Source of the DNA: Benzoatithermus sp963720725 | GTDB lineage: Bacteria > Pseudomonadota > Alphaproteobacteria > Geminicoccales > Geminicoccaceae | Length of the DNA: 64,000 nt | Direction of reading: 5' to 3' | Assembly (NCBI GenBank): GCA_963720725.1 | Contig: CAVRGN010000003.1 | Span: forward strand, 1,054,001-1,118,000 | In this document: positions 52,112 through 60,990 of the stretch, piece by piece | How the letters are laid out: each line of letters opens with the position of its first letter | Position numbering within the stretch: position 1 is the first letter of the stretch | Program-made: the position numbers and the translations under genes | Notes under the pieces: generated by a model | What the model saw: the letters and a program-made list of their open reading frames with translations, nothing else | The model's database searches: none | Told to the model about the DNA's origin: nothing

Positions 52112-53890
52112 GTGAATCAACTCGGCCGCGGACGCATGACCACGACACTGGCCTTGGCCCTGGCCTGCAGTGCGCTGGTGCCGCTGCCGGCGCTCGCGCA
52201 GTCTGCCGCGCCGCAGGGGCCAGTGACCCAGGATCGCCTGCTCGACGGCGAGCAGGCGCAGGGCAACTGGCTGCTGCATCATGGCGACTACGCGGCCCAC
52301 CGCTATTCACCCTTGACCCAGCTGACCAGGGACAACGTCAAGGACCTGAAGGTAGCCTGGACCATGGCGCTGGGGGGCGTCGAGGGCGGCGGTATCTGGT
52401 CGCACGGCGGTCTGGAAGCAACGCCGATCGCCGAGGGCGGCTTCCTCTACGTCACCGACGGGTGGGGCTCCGTCTATAAGATCGACGCCCATGGCGGCCG
52501 GGGCAAGCTCGTCTGGAAGGTGGATCCTAAGACCGACAAGGATTGGGCCGGCGCCGTCGCCTGCTGCGGTGTCGACAATCGCGGCGTGGCGCTCTGGCAG
52601 GACCATGTGATCTCCCACACGCTGGACGGCCGCCTGCTCGTGATCGCCAAGGACACGGGCGAGGTCGTGTCGCAGCGCCAAGTCGCCGACCCGGACAAGG
52701 GCGAGGTGATCACCGCCGCGCCGCTGGTGGTCAACGGGCTGGCGTTCACCGGGGTGGCTGGTGCCGAGTACGGCATTCGCGGCTGGCTCGCCGCCACCGA
52801 CCTCGCGACCAACCAGGAAGTCTGGCGCACCTTCACCATTCCGGCCGAGGGCGAGCCGGGTGCGGAGACGTGGCAGGACAGCCACAATGCCGCGGCCACG
52901 GGCGGCGGCTCGACCTGGGTGACCGGCAGCTACGACCCGAAGACCGACACGCTCTACTGGGGGGTCGGCAATCCCGGGCCGGACTGGGACCACGAATATC
53001 GCCCGGGCGACAACCTCTATACCGACAGCACGCTGGCGCTCGATCCGGCCACCGGCAAGATCAAGTGGCACTTCCAGCACACGCCGAACGACCCCTTCGA
53101 TTACGACAGCGTGTCGGAGAAGGTCCTGATCGACCTGCCCGACCAAGGCCGCAAAGTCGCGGTCACGGCCGACCGCAACGGCTTCGCCTACGCGCTGGAT
53201 CGCGAGACCGGCGAGTTCGTCTGGGGCACGCCGTTCGTCAAGAAGGTGAGCTGGACCAAGGGGCTCGACCCGAAGACCGGAAAGCCGCTCGAGTACGATC
53301 CGAACAAGGCGGTCCAGCCCTATCTCGACAAGCCGGACCGGCAGAACACCGAATCGATCATCTGCCCGGGCAACATGGGCGGCAAGAACTGGCCGCCCAC
53401 GGCCTACAACGGCGATCTCGGCCTCTGGTACATCCCGGTGATCGAAAGCTGCAACAAGATCACGGTCAAGCCTGCCGTCCCGGGCAAATCGTTCAAGCCG
53501 CGCGAGTTCTTCACCGGCGGCGGTCCCTCGCAGCCGATGCAGATCACGGGCAGCCTGACGGCGATCGACGTCAAGACCGGTGAGGTGGTCGGCAAGCAAG
53601 AGACACCCTATCCGCAGCTGGGCGGCCTGCTCGCGACGCGCGATCTCGTGTTTCTGGGCAATCCCGACGGGAGGCTGGCCGCGCACGACGCCAAGACCCT
53701 GGAGGAACTCTGGCACTTCAATACGGGCAGCGGGATCAATGCGCCGCCGATGACCTTCGAGGTCGACGGCAAGCAATACATCGCGGTCCTGGTCGGCCTT
53801 GGCGGTGCCTGGGACAAGTGGTTCATCGAAAGCACGCCGGAGCTGAAGTCGGTGCAGCCGGGTTCGATGCTCTACGTCTTCGGCCTGTGA
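52112..53890 (+). CDS. PQQ-dependent alcohol dehydrogenase (methanol/ethanol family)
   Basis: 592 residues from GTG at 52112 with GGGAGGA 5 bases upstream. A signal peptide runs to about residue 30 (ALAQS). The eight-bladed propeller shows the adjacent-cysteine pair GAVACCGVDNRG (Cys 151-152) and GGGSTWVTGSYDP. The presumed catalytic Asp 311 is in TLALDPATG; two residues later is Ala, not the Asp of lanthanide-type enzymes, so calcium use is likely (inference). It oxidises an alcohol in the periplasm and passes electrons to cytochrome c. It heads an operon with the cytochrome and PCu(A)C genes. Confidence 0.93.
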   Translation: MNQLGRGRMTTTLALALACSALVPLPALAQSAAPQGPVTQDRLLDGEQAQGNWLLHHGDYAAHRYSPLTQLTRDNVKDLKVAWTMALGGVEGGGIWSHGGLEATPIAEGGFLYVTDGWGSVYKIDAHGGRGKLVWKVDPKTDKDWAGAVACCGVDNRGVALWQDHVISHTLDGRLLVIAKDTGEVVSQRQVADPDKGEVITAAPLVVNGLAFTGVAGAEYGIRGWLAATDLATNQEVWRTFTIPAEGEPGAETWQDSHNAAATGGGSTWVTGSYDPKTDTLYWGVGNPGPDWDHEYRPGDNLYTDSTLALDPATGKIKWHFQHTPNDPFDYDSVSEKVLIDLPDQGRKVAVTADRNGFAYALDRETGEFVWGTPFVKKVSWTKGLDPKTGKPLEYDPNKAVQPYLDKPDRQNTESIICPGNMGGKNWPPTAYNGDLGLWYIPVIESCNKITVKPAVPGKSFKPREFFTGGGPSQPMQITGSLTAIDVKTGEVVGKQETPYPQLGGLLATRDLVFLGNPDGRLAAHDAKTLEELWHFNTGSGINAPPMTFEVDGKQYIAVLVGLGGAWDKWFIESTPELKSVQPGSMLYVFGL

Positions 53891-54411
53891 GACCCGGCAT
53901 GGGCCTGTCGTCCGGGCGGTTGCTCCCGGCCATGCTCGTGCTCGCGGCCCTGCCCTGCGGCCTCGCTTGGTCGCAGGGTGCCGCTGCCGCGGAGACCTCC
54001 GCCGGTGTGCGCGTGTTCAAGTCCGCCAACTGCGCCGGCTGCCACCATTGGACCGGCACCGGCGGTGGCGGCTATGGCGGCGCGTCGGCAAATCTGCGCC
54101 AGACGCAGCTGACCACCGAACAGATCGTCGAGACCATTCGCTGCGGCCGGCCGGGAACGGCCATGCCGCACTTCGAGCGCGATGCATATTCCGACGGGCG
54201 CTGCTTCGACCTCAAGGCCGAGGAACTCGCCACGGGTGACAAGCCGCCCGAACCCGATCATTACCTCCGCCCGTCGGACATCGACATCGTGGCGAAGTAC
54301 GTGGTCGAGCAGTTGCAAGGGCGGGGTGAGCCCACCTTCGCTGAATGCCAGGCCTTCTTCGGCACCCAGACGCGTGCTTGCGACAACTATCGCAAGGCCG
54401 AAGCCAAGTAG
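53887..54411 (+). CDS. Periplasmic c-type cytochrome
   Basis: 174 residues from GTG 53887 (overlapping the previous stop as GTGA); ATG 53899 is the alternative. A signal peptide (AMLVLAALPCGLAWSQGAAAA) precedes one haem site, SANCAGCHHWTG, with a later Met in GTAMPHF as likely axial ligand. Extra Cys residues (IRCGRPG, GRCFDL, FAECQ, RACDN) suggest disulfides. It is the probable electron acceptor of the PQQ enzyme. Confidence 0.9.
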   Translation: MRPGMGLSSGRLLPAMLVLAALPCGLAWSQGAAAAETSAGVRVFKSANCAGCHHWTGTGGGGYGGASANLRQTQLTTEQIVETIRCGRPGTAMPHFERDAYSDGRCFDLKAEELATGDKPPEPDHYLRPSDIDIVAKYVVEQLQGRGEPTFAECQAFFGTQTRACDNYRKAEAK

Positions 54412-54421
54412 GGGATCAGCG

Positions 54422-55429
54422 ATGCGTCGGCAGGCGTGCACCAGGCTTTTGCTCGTCGGCTGCCTGCTGCTGGCGGCGCCCGTAGCCGCCGCGGCGAACG
54501 ATCTGCGCGAGTTCTCGGTCGGCATGCCTTCGACGGCGTTGCCGTCCGACGGCTACACCGATTTTGCCTGCGCGGATGCACCCGACCACAAGCTCCCAGG
54601 TTGGGCCGGGTGGCGCGACTGCCCCGCAGATCGGGACGGTCGCCGAGCTGTGTCGTTCCGATACGACGAGCGCTTCAACCAGCTGGCCCGCTTCGGCGAC
54701 GACGCGGAAGGCACCAAGGTCGCTGGGCATCCTGTCCTGGTGGCCCTGCTCTTCGGCGATGACGGGCGCGTCGACGGGTTGCGGATCACCACTGACCCGA
54801 GCGCGCGGCTCTACCTGCACAAGAAGGCGTTCCTGTTTAGTCGCCAGGTCATGGCCCGCTTCGGTCAGGATGGCTGGCGGTGCGACCAAGCCGAGCCGGC
54901 GGACGGCGAGGAGCCGCTGGGCGGTGTGTTCGTCAAGGAGCATTGCGAGAAGGCCACGACGGATCGACGTTTCCTGCTCGACAGCGCCCTCTACCGCCGC
55001 ACCGGCGAGCCATTGCGCGACTTCGTCAGCAGCGCGCAGGTCACCATCCTCGCCGAGGCGGCTCCCGCCGGGCTTGAGCTGAGCGACGCCTGGGTGGCCC
55101 CGACGGATCGAAAAGGTGGCGACGTTCCGCTCTATGTCACCGTCGCGAATGTTGGTGGGCAGCCCGACACGTTGCTGCGGGTGCGCTGCCCGGTGGCGCA
55201 GTTCACCGAGAAGCGCACGGTCGATCGCGGCGAAGGCGGGACCGCCAGCCGGGAGGTCCGCTCGATTCCGATCCCGGCGGACCATACCCTGATTCTGGAG
55301 CCCCACGGTTTCCACATCATGCTGTTGCAGACCACGCAGCCCCTGCTCCAGGGCGATACCTTCTCTTGTGCGCTGACGTTTGAGCAGGCCGGCTCCAAGG
55401 AGGTGGTGGTGGCCGTGAAGGCGCCCTGA
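54422..55429 (+). CDS. Two-domain exported protein with C-terminal PCu(A)C copper-chaperone domain
   Basis: 335 residues from ATG at 54422, 8 bases after the cytochrome stop. A signal peptide ends near AAAAND. The C-terminal domain (about residues 220-335: DAWVAPTDRKGGDVPLYVTV, HTLILEPHGFHIMLLQ) is PCu(A)C-like, with the His-x-Met pair that binds copper in cytochrome oxidase assembly. The N-terminal 190 residues, with paired Cys (FACADAP, WRDCPAD), are not recognised. Its place next to the PQQ enzyme suggests a role in its redox chain. Confidence 0.82.
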   Translation: MRRQACTRLLLVGCLLLAAPVAAAANDLREFSVGMPSTALPSDGYTDFACADAPDHKLPGWAGWRDCPADRDGRRAVSFRYDERFNQLARFGDDAEGTKVAGHPVLVALLFGDDGRVDGLRITTDPSARLYLHKKAFLFSRQVMARFGQDGWRCDQAEPADGEEPLGGVFVKEHCEKATTDRRFLLDSALYRRTGEPLRDFVSSAQVTILAEAAPAGLELSDAWVAPTDRKGGDVPLYVTVANVGGQPDTLLRVRCPVAQFTEKRTVDRGEGGTASREVRSIPIPADHTLILEPHGFHIMLLQTTQPLLQGDTFSCALTFEQAGSKEVVVAVKAP

Positions 55430-55606
55430 GGGACCCGGGCCGGCCGATTACCGCCCCGATCCCAATCACGCCTTTTCGAACACGGCGATCGGGTCCTTGG
55501 GAGTCCGGCCCTGCGAACAATCACAAAGCCACAGCGGCGGCCAACCTGAAGGAAGGTGTCACGTTGTATTGGTCGCCGAACCTGTCGTCGGCGGCCGGTT
55601 GCGGGC

Positions 55607-55798
55607 TCATGCCCGCTGCTGCCCGCAGTTCCAGCGCTTGACCACGTAGCCGGGATGCTCCTCGGCCCATTTGGCCGCCTGTTTGGCGCCGTTGAACAGG
55701 CATTGCATCATGCTCACCGGTCCACCCTCGCGCAGGTAGATGGTCTGGCACTTGGCGGGCGCATTGGCCAGGCAGACGATCAGCGCGAGCTCCAGCAA
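55607..55798 (-). CDS. 63-residue hypothetical protein (TTG start)
   Basis: TTG at 55798 has GGGAGGA 4 bases upstream, a strong site that decides the start. It opens LELALIVCLANAPAKCQ (hydrophobic start), then MQCLFNGAKQAAKWAEEHPG and YVVKRWNCG, with four Cys. It may be a small exported protein. It is not recognised. The flanks 55430-55606 and 55799-56044 contain no other gene I can support. Confidence 0.65.
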   Translation of the reverse strand: MLELALIVCLANAPAKCQTIYLREGGPVSMMQCLFNGAKQAAKWAEEHPGYVVKRWNCGQQRA

Positions 55799-56044
55799 GT
55801 TGTCCTCCCGCCGGATGTTGAATGCGCTTCGGGAACTAGAACCTCATCGGCAAAGTTCAAGACGATCGACGAACTTGGGTACGATCATCTTGCTCCGCCG
55901 CCCAGTGCGAGGTTGACGGCGCTGCGTAAATCGATTTGTGGTGAGGAGGTCACAGACACATGGGCACGACGTACGTTGCGAGCAGGCAGGTGGCGGCGGC
56001 GCGGCGTTGCGTATACTGTTCCAAAAAAGTGGGCTAGTCAGGGC

Positions 56045-56302
56045 ATGGCGCAGATCATCGACATGGAAGAGAGGCGCAGGCCAAGGCTCGATGGCCGGGC
56101 CCGGACGCTGCCTCCGCGTGACCCGACTCTCCTCGATCCGACCGGGTACGTCGAACAGCTGGTTCTCCCGATGGCCTATTTGTGGCGGTCGTGGATGGTG
56201 TCGTGGAGCAGCCTGTGGCTGGCCCCGCTGGGGCTTCAGGTGAGCGTGGTCGATCCCGCTCCGCAGCCCTCCCCCCAGGACCGCGTCGGTCCCAGCCGCT
56301 AA
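56045..56302 (+). CDS. 85-residue hypothetical protein
   Basis: ATG at 56045. It starts MAQIIDMEERRRPRLDG and has a Trp-rich segment LVLPMAYLWRSWMVSWSSLWL (given in part) that could bind a membrane. Its 3' end just overlaps the DUF447 stop. It has no clear homologue that I recognise and only a weak ribosome-binding site. Confidence 0.45.
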   Translation: MAQIIDMEERRRPRLDGRARTLPPRDPTLLDPTGYVEQLVLPMAYLWRSWMVSWSSLWLAPLGLQVSVVDPAPQPSPQDRVGPSR

Positions 56303-56877
56303 TCCGGTCGCGGCGGTTCCATGCCCGCGGCTCGAACCATCTCCATCAGCCAGTGCCACGCCTCGCGCTCGACCGCACCGGCGGTCTTGTCGATCGCGAT
56401 CTGCAGGTAGCGCAGCTCGCCTGCAACCTTCTCTGCCGGCAGCATGTGCAGCCGCGAGGCCAGGATCGCCGCCTCGAGAACGGCCGCCTGGGCGCGGTTG
56501 AAGCCCAGAAACGGAGCGTGGCTGCACTCGTGGACGGTGCGGCAGCGAAAACGCGGGCGGGACTCGTCCTCCACCACGTCCTCCACCTCGACTTCGCTGT
56601 GGGCGAGGGCGCCGTCGAGCCGCCAGCCGGGCATGCGCTCGGCCGCGACCACGGGCCAGTCGCGTCGCCGGCGGCTGACGCAACCGGCGAACACCCGCAC
56701 ATCGGTGGTGTAGTTGACGCATGCGAAGCCGTGGCGGCGCAGATTGTCCAGCGTGGTCGAGGGATGGAACGGTGCGATGACCAGGAACGGCACCTCGACG
56801 ATGACCCCCAACGGCGCCACATGAGCCGAGCCATCGGCGTTGCTCGTCGTGACGATGCTCTCGCGGATGAACGGCAT
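56299..56877 (-). CDS. DUF447 family protein (C1-carrier synthesis cluster)
   Basis: 192 residues from ATG at 56877, sharing a base with the upstream stop (TGATG). MPFIRESIVTTSNADGSAHVAPLG and EVPFLVIAPFHPSTTLDNLRRHG in parts match DUF447, a flavin-reductase-like split-barrel family found in the tetrahydromethanopterin gene clusters of methylotrophs and in archaea. The exact reaction is not known to me. It is coupled to the DUF6513 gene. Confidence 0.82.
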   Translation of the reverse strand: MPFIRESIVTTSNADGSAHVAPLGVIVEVPFLVIAPFHPSTTLDNLRRHGFACVNYTTDVRVFAGCVSRRRRDWPVVAAERMPGWRLDGALAHSEVEVEDVVEDESRPRFRCRTVHECSHAPFLGFNRAQAAVLEAAILASRLHMLPAEKVAGELRYLQIAIDKTAGAVEREAWHWLMEMVRAAGMEPPRPD

Positions 56878-58295
56878 CAGCGGCCTTCCCGACGGGCCTT
56901 GCGGCGGGCTTCCAACGTGCTGCCGGGGCGGACGAAGTGCAGCCGGTCCTCGGCCGGCGGCGGCACGCCCACCCCCCAGCGCAGTTCGTTGTCCTGCACG
57001 TAGCGCTTGCCCAGCTGGTGCGCCACCTGCGCGCGGGCCAGCTCCACCCCGAGATAAAAGGCATGCGAGCCGTCCCCGGCCACGTCCAGGTGCGGATACA
57101 GGTCGAACGGGTCTTGCGCCACGTGGTGTCCGGCTCGATTGTAGGCGTGGATGCCGTCCTCGGCGACCTCGATGCGCCAGTTGGCGTCGCCGACCTCGGC
57201 CGCCGCAGCCGCGATCTCGGCGGGACTGTTGAGCAACGGTCGCCGGTCGCGCAATGCCATCATCCCCGGATCGTAGCCTTGCGGCAGGCTGCCGTCGCTC
57301 TTGGCGGCGAACATGATCCGCCGGGCCAGGTCGGACTCGGCCACCGCACGCCGGCAGTGCGGGCTCACCTGCACGACCAGGACGTTGCGGATCGCGAGTT
57401 CGGAAACCATGCCCATGAGCGTCATGCTGATCCCGGTGGTGTCGGCGTCGGTGAGCTCGGTCAGGTTGCCCACGCCCATCAGGATCTCGGCCTCCGGGAG
57501 ACGGTGGCGCAGTTCGTGATAGCGCACGAGCGAGGCTGTGAAGCCGAAATGGATCGGATCCAGGATCGGGTCGGCGAGGAACGGCCGCCCGGCGCGCTGC
57601 AGCCGCTCGCAGCTTCGCAGCAGGCCGGTAAGCTCGCCGTGACGGGCCGGAATCAGCACCGGCACGGCATCGGTCTCGAAGGCCAGATCGAGTGTGTCCT
57701 CGCTCAGGCTGAGCAGGTAGCCGGCGCCGGCGGCAGCACCCCGCCGCAGCTCGGCCGGATCGCCGGAATCGATGCTGACCGTGCCGCCTTGCGCCTTGAG
57801 CGCCTGGATCGCTTCCTCCAGGTGCGGGAAGGGCGTGTCGGGCAGGCATCCGAGGTCGATCACGTCCGCCCCGTCGGCGCGCAGGAGGGCGGCCCGGGTC
57901 AGGATCTCATCCACGCTTAGCGCCGAGGCTTCGACGATTTCGGCGAAGATGCGGCAGTCGTAGGCCGTGAGTTCGCGTCGCTTGGCCTTGGCGCCGAAGA
58001 ACTCCGGCAGGTCCTTCAGCTCCTCGGGCCCGAGACGCACCGGCACGCCGAGGTCATCGGCCAATGCCCCGAGATCGCCCTTGCAGCGTCCCGGCAGGAC
58101 GACGGCCGAGGCGCCGTCCACTGGCCCCAACCGTCGGCGGACGATCTCGGGCGTCATCAGGGCCGCCACCTTGACGCCGACGTTGCGGATCTCCCAGGTG
58201 AACGGCGCCGGGGCCATGGCCTCGAGCACCTGCCGCAGCCGGGCCTCGGCCAGATGCCCGGTCAGGAACAGGAGATGGTCGGGCACGGACGACAC
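56877..58295 (-). CDS. DUF6513 dihydropteroate synthase-like protein
   Basis: 472 residues from GTG 58295 (GTG 58286 is possible). LLFLTGHLAEARLRQVLE is followed by a dihydropteroate-synthase-like TIM barrel (ADVIDLGCLPDTPF, GTVSIDSGDP, FLADPILDPIHFGFTASL), then EILMGVGNLTELTDADTTG. The C-terminal 100 residues form a further domain. Such proteins occur in tetrahydromethanopterin clusters of methylotrophs, where they probably join the pterin to an aromatic amine. It differs from the true FolP at 60.1 kb. Confidence 0.85.
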   Translation of the reverse strand: MSSVPDHLLFLTGHLAEARLRQVLEAMAPAPFTWEIRNVGVKVAALMTPEIVRRRLGPVDGASAVVLPGRCKGDLGALADDLGVPVRLGPEELKDLPEFFGAKAKRRELTAYDCRIFAEIVEASALSVDEILTRAALLRADGADVIDLGCLPDTPFPHLEEAIQALKAQGGTVSIDSGDPAELRRGAAAGAGYLLSLSEDTLDLAFETDAVPVLIPARHGELTGLLRSCERLQRAGRPFLADPILDPIHFGFTASLVRYHELRHRLPEAEILMGVGNLTELTDADTTGISMTLMGMVSELAIRNVLVVQVSPHCRRAVAESDLARRIMFAAKSDGSLPQGYDPGMMALRDRRPLLNSPAEIAAAAAEVGDANWRIEVAEDGIHAYNRAGHHVAQDPFDLYPHLDVAGDGSHAFYLGVELARAQVAHQLGKRYVQDNELRWGVGVPPPAEDRLHFVRPGSTLEARRKARREGR

Positions 58296-58349
58296 GCTCG
58301 CTCCGTTGCTGCTGGAGCTTCCGCCAGCGCCGCGTCGGCTACCCGGGGA

Positions 58350-58925
58350 TCATAGGGCGCCGGCTGCCACGGCTTCAAGCCGTGCGGCCACCGCCCGTTC
58401 CAGCTCGCGCATGTCCTCGACCACGGCGGTGGCCTCGAATTCCTTCAGCTTGGCGGTGTTGTCGAGGTCGATCCGGCGCGGCCACAGGCGGACCATCCCG
58501 CCGGGTGCCATGGTGTCGTGTACCGGCTTCGTGTCGCAAGCATAGACGATCGTCGGTACCCGGCACTTGCCGGCCTGGGCGAAGACATTGGTGACGAGAT
58601 TGTCGGAGATGCCGGCGACGCACTTGGCTACCGTGTTCGAGGTTGCCGGCGCGACGACCAGCGTGTGGTACCAGCCATGGTAGAATCGACCCACCGGCGC
58701 TGCGCTGGCCGAGGTGTCCTTGATCAGCCGGATCGTATCGGGAAACGGGGCGCGATCCTTGGTGTAGAGGAAGATCACCTCGGCTGCGGCCTTGGACAGG
58801 AACACGTCCATCTCGCCGATCGAGCGCATCAGCTCCAGGCATGCGACGAAATCATGACCGGAGCCGGTGAGCGCCCATGCCAATCGGTGCTTCGCCGGCC
58901 GCGGCTCGTGATCGCCCTCGTGCAT
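58350..58925 (-). CDS. Flavoprotein of the DmrB/archaeal flavoprotein family
   Basis: 191 residues from ATG at 58925. LAWALTGSGHDFVACLELM, TLVVAPATSNTVAKCVAGISDNLVTN in parts and VPTIVYACDT match FMN-binding flavoproteins related to dihydromethanopterin reductase. In methylotrophs the family reduces dihydromethanopterin to the tetrahydro form. The neighbour DUF6513 supports this role. Confidence 0.83.
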   Translation of the reverse strand: MHEGDHEPRPAKHRLAWALTGSGHDFVACLELMRSIGEMDVFLSKAAAEVIFLYTKDRAPFPDTIRLIKDTSASAAPVGRFYHGWYHTLVVAPATSNTVAKCVAGISDNLVTNVFAQAGKCRVPTIVYACDTKPVHDTMAPGGMVRLWPRRIDLDNTAKLKEFEATAVVEDMRELERAVAARLEAVAAGAL

Positions 58926-58994
58926 GCCTCGCTCCCGCTCGCGCGGGCGAACCTGAGGGCCGACCGGCCAGGCTTGTCAACCAGCTGACCGGGC

Positions 58995-59381
58995 TCAGGC
59001 CACTTGGCGCTGCGCCACCTCACTCACGAGCGCGCTGCCCAGCACCACGCCGTGCCACGCGCGCCAGGCTTCCGCTGCCGCGGTGGGCAGCGGTGCGCCG
59101 AGCGCATCGCCCACGGCATCGACCAGCGCCGCCCGGTCGCGCAGTGCGGGAGGCGGCGCTCCGAGCCGGCGGACGATGCGGCGCACGGAGGCGGCGAGAA
59201 CGGTCGGTCGGCTGGCACCGCGCACGTTTCGCGCCAGGTAGCGGGCGAGGCGGGCCGACGGAATCCCGGGGTCGGCGCCCCGTGCGGCCAGGCGGGTGCG
59301 CAGGCAGCGCGCCACGGCCGCGCCATCGCCGCCGGCCATGTCGAAACTGGCCTGGACCAGCAGGATCTGCTCCGGGGTCAT
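58995..59381 (-). CDS. Small helical protein, possibly globin-like
   Basis: 128 residues from ATG at 59381; an upstream ATG 59516 would add 45 residues. The start TPEQILLVQASFDMAGGDG resembles bacterial globins (TPEQxxLVQxSF), and the end AEAWRAWHGVVLGSAL could be helix H. The middle is Arg/Ala-rich and no proximal His is clear, so haem binding is doubtful. It lies between the flavoprotein and the MfnE-like kinase on the same strand. Confidence 0.5.
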   Translation of the reverse strand: MTPEQILLVQASFDMAGGDGAAVARCLRTRLAARGADPGIPSARLARYLARNVRGASRPTVLAASVRRIVRRLGAPPPALRDRAALVDAVGDALGAPLPTAAAEAWRAWHGVVLGSALVSEVAQRQVA

Positions 59382-59534
59382 GCTGCCGATACCTCCAACT
59401 GGCGCAACTCGGACGCCTACCTGCCTGGATCGTGGCAGGGTTTGGTTGCCGAATTCTTGCCGTTTGCTGAACCTCGATTGGCTCATATCCCCCAGTACGA
59501 CCGAGGCCTCATACAAGACTGGGAAGCACGCGCG

Positions 59535-60093
59535 TTATTCCTGTATGGACACGATGTCATCGGCGTGCGCGAGCCGTATCCGGCCGCGGAACCGGCGCGC
59601 GAACTGCGCGAAGGCGCGGTCGACGAGGCCGGCTGCCGCCCATTCGATGGGCGTGGGGCCGACGTCGTTGAGCGGTGCCGACTTCACCAGCACGAGGCCC
59701 GCGGCACCGAGTTCTTGTCGCCAGCCAGCAGGCGAGGCTGTCGGAAGTCACGTCCCAACTGGCCGGGATGACCGTCGCCCGCCCGGCGAGCCGCCAGGGG
59801 AGCCATACCGCACGCTGTGCCCGGCGCAGTTCGGCCAGGGTTTCGGCAAGCTCCAGCCTCGGCTCGAGCGCCTGCAGTGTCAGCCCGAACTGCTGCATGG
59901 CCAGGATCGCCATGCGGTGCGCGGCGAGATCGTCGACGCCGAGGGCCGGCTGCAGGGCGCGGACCGAATCGGCGAACGGACCGCCACCCGGCACGATCAC
60001 GCGCGCCGGGCCGGTCGGCGCCGCCAGTTCCGCCAGGCGTATCCGCAAGGCGGGCGCCTGGTGCAGACTGCCGCCGAGCTTGACGACCCACAT
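59535..60093 (-). pseudogene. MfnE-like amino acid kinase family protein, frameshifted
   Basis: ATG at 60093 (MWVVKLGGSL, the nucleotide loop of the amino acid kinase fold), then VIVPGGGPFADSVRALQ, ATVIPASWDVTSDSLACWLA. After this the frame is lost at about 59714-59719, and the rest (LGAAGLVLVKSAPLNDVGP, ending DDIVSIQE, stop at 59535) is in the next frame. Removing one base restores 185 residues. Homologues in methanofuran synthesis (MfnE) phosphorylate the aminomethylfuran phosphate, and are part of methylotroph C1 clusters. Confidence 0.8.
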
Positions 60094-60138
60094 CGCAGCA
60101 TCCCAGATCGGCCGGATCGGACCAATGGCAGGCAGCCC

Positions 60139-60990
60139 ATGCAGCATCGGCTCGTCAAGCTACTCGGGGCGCGCGCACCCTGGCTGATGGGCGTGGTCAA
60201 CGTCACGCCCAATTCGTTCAGCGACGGTGGCCGTCACCTGGAACCCCACGCCGCGATCGCGCATGCCAGGCAATTGCTGGCCGAAGGCGCCCACCTGCTC
60301 GACCTGGGCGGGGAGTCGACCGCACCCGGCAGCCGGCCGATCACCAGCGACGAGGAACTGCGGCGGCTCGAGCCGGTGGTGCGGGGCTTGGCCCACGAAG
60401 CGGCTCTGTCCATCGACACCTACCACGCGGCCACGGCGGCGCGCTGCATCGCCCTCGGCGCCGGGATCGTCAACGACGTCTCGGCGCTGCGGGCCGATCC
60501 CGAGATGGCGGCGGTGGTGCGCGATCTCCGGCCCGTCCTGGTGATGATGCACGCCAAGGACGGGCCCCTGCCGCACGCGACCGACCGCCCCGTGCGCTAC
60601 CAGGACGTGGTCCGCGAAGTCGCCGACTGGCTGAAGGCGCGGGTCGACGCGGCGCTGGCCGCCGGCATCGACGCCGACCAGCTCGTCCTCGATCCGGGCT
60701 GGGGGAAGTTCCTGAGCCTGGACCCGGCGGACAGTTGGGAGATGCTGGCGCGCTTCGACGAGCTGGTCGAGCGGCTGGAACCATGGCCGGTGCTGGTCGG
60801 AATCTCGCGCAAGGGCCTGTTCGGCGTGCCGCTGGCCGATCGCGATCCGCTCTCGCAGTTCACCGCGCTGGTGGCGGCGCAGAAGGGCGCCGCGCTGATC
60901 CGCACCCATCACGTCCGGATGGCCGCGCAGTTCCTGGAGGCGGCCACGCGGATGCGGCTTCGGCTGCCCGCGCCGACGGCCTATCGCTGA
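60139..60990 (+). CDS. folP: Dihydropteroate synthase
   Basis: 283 residues from ATG at 60139. Pterin-site motifs MGVVNVTPNSFSDGG, LDLGGESTAPGS, SIDTYHA, IVNDVSAL, LDPGWGKF and RTHHV are visible. It joins 4-aminobenzoate to the pterin in folate synthesis. It is divergent from the kinase gene (45 bases between starts) and its end overlaps the end of folK by 10 bases. The RTHHV rather than RVHDV near the end is slightly unusual. Confidence 0.93.
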   Translation: MQHRLVKLLGARAPWLMGVVNVTPNSFSDGGRHLEPHAAIAHARQLLAEGAHLLDLGGESTAPGSRPITSDEELRRLEPVVRGLAHEAALSIDTYHAATAARCIALGAGIVNDVSALRADPEMAAVVRDLRPVLVMMHAKDGPLPHATDRPVRYQDVVREVADWLKARVDAALAAGIDADQLVLDPGWGKFLSLDPADSWEMLARFDELVERLEPWPVLVGISRKGLFGVPLADRDPLSQFTALVAAQKGAALIRTHHVRMAAQFLEAATRMRLRLPAPTAYR

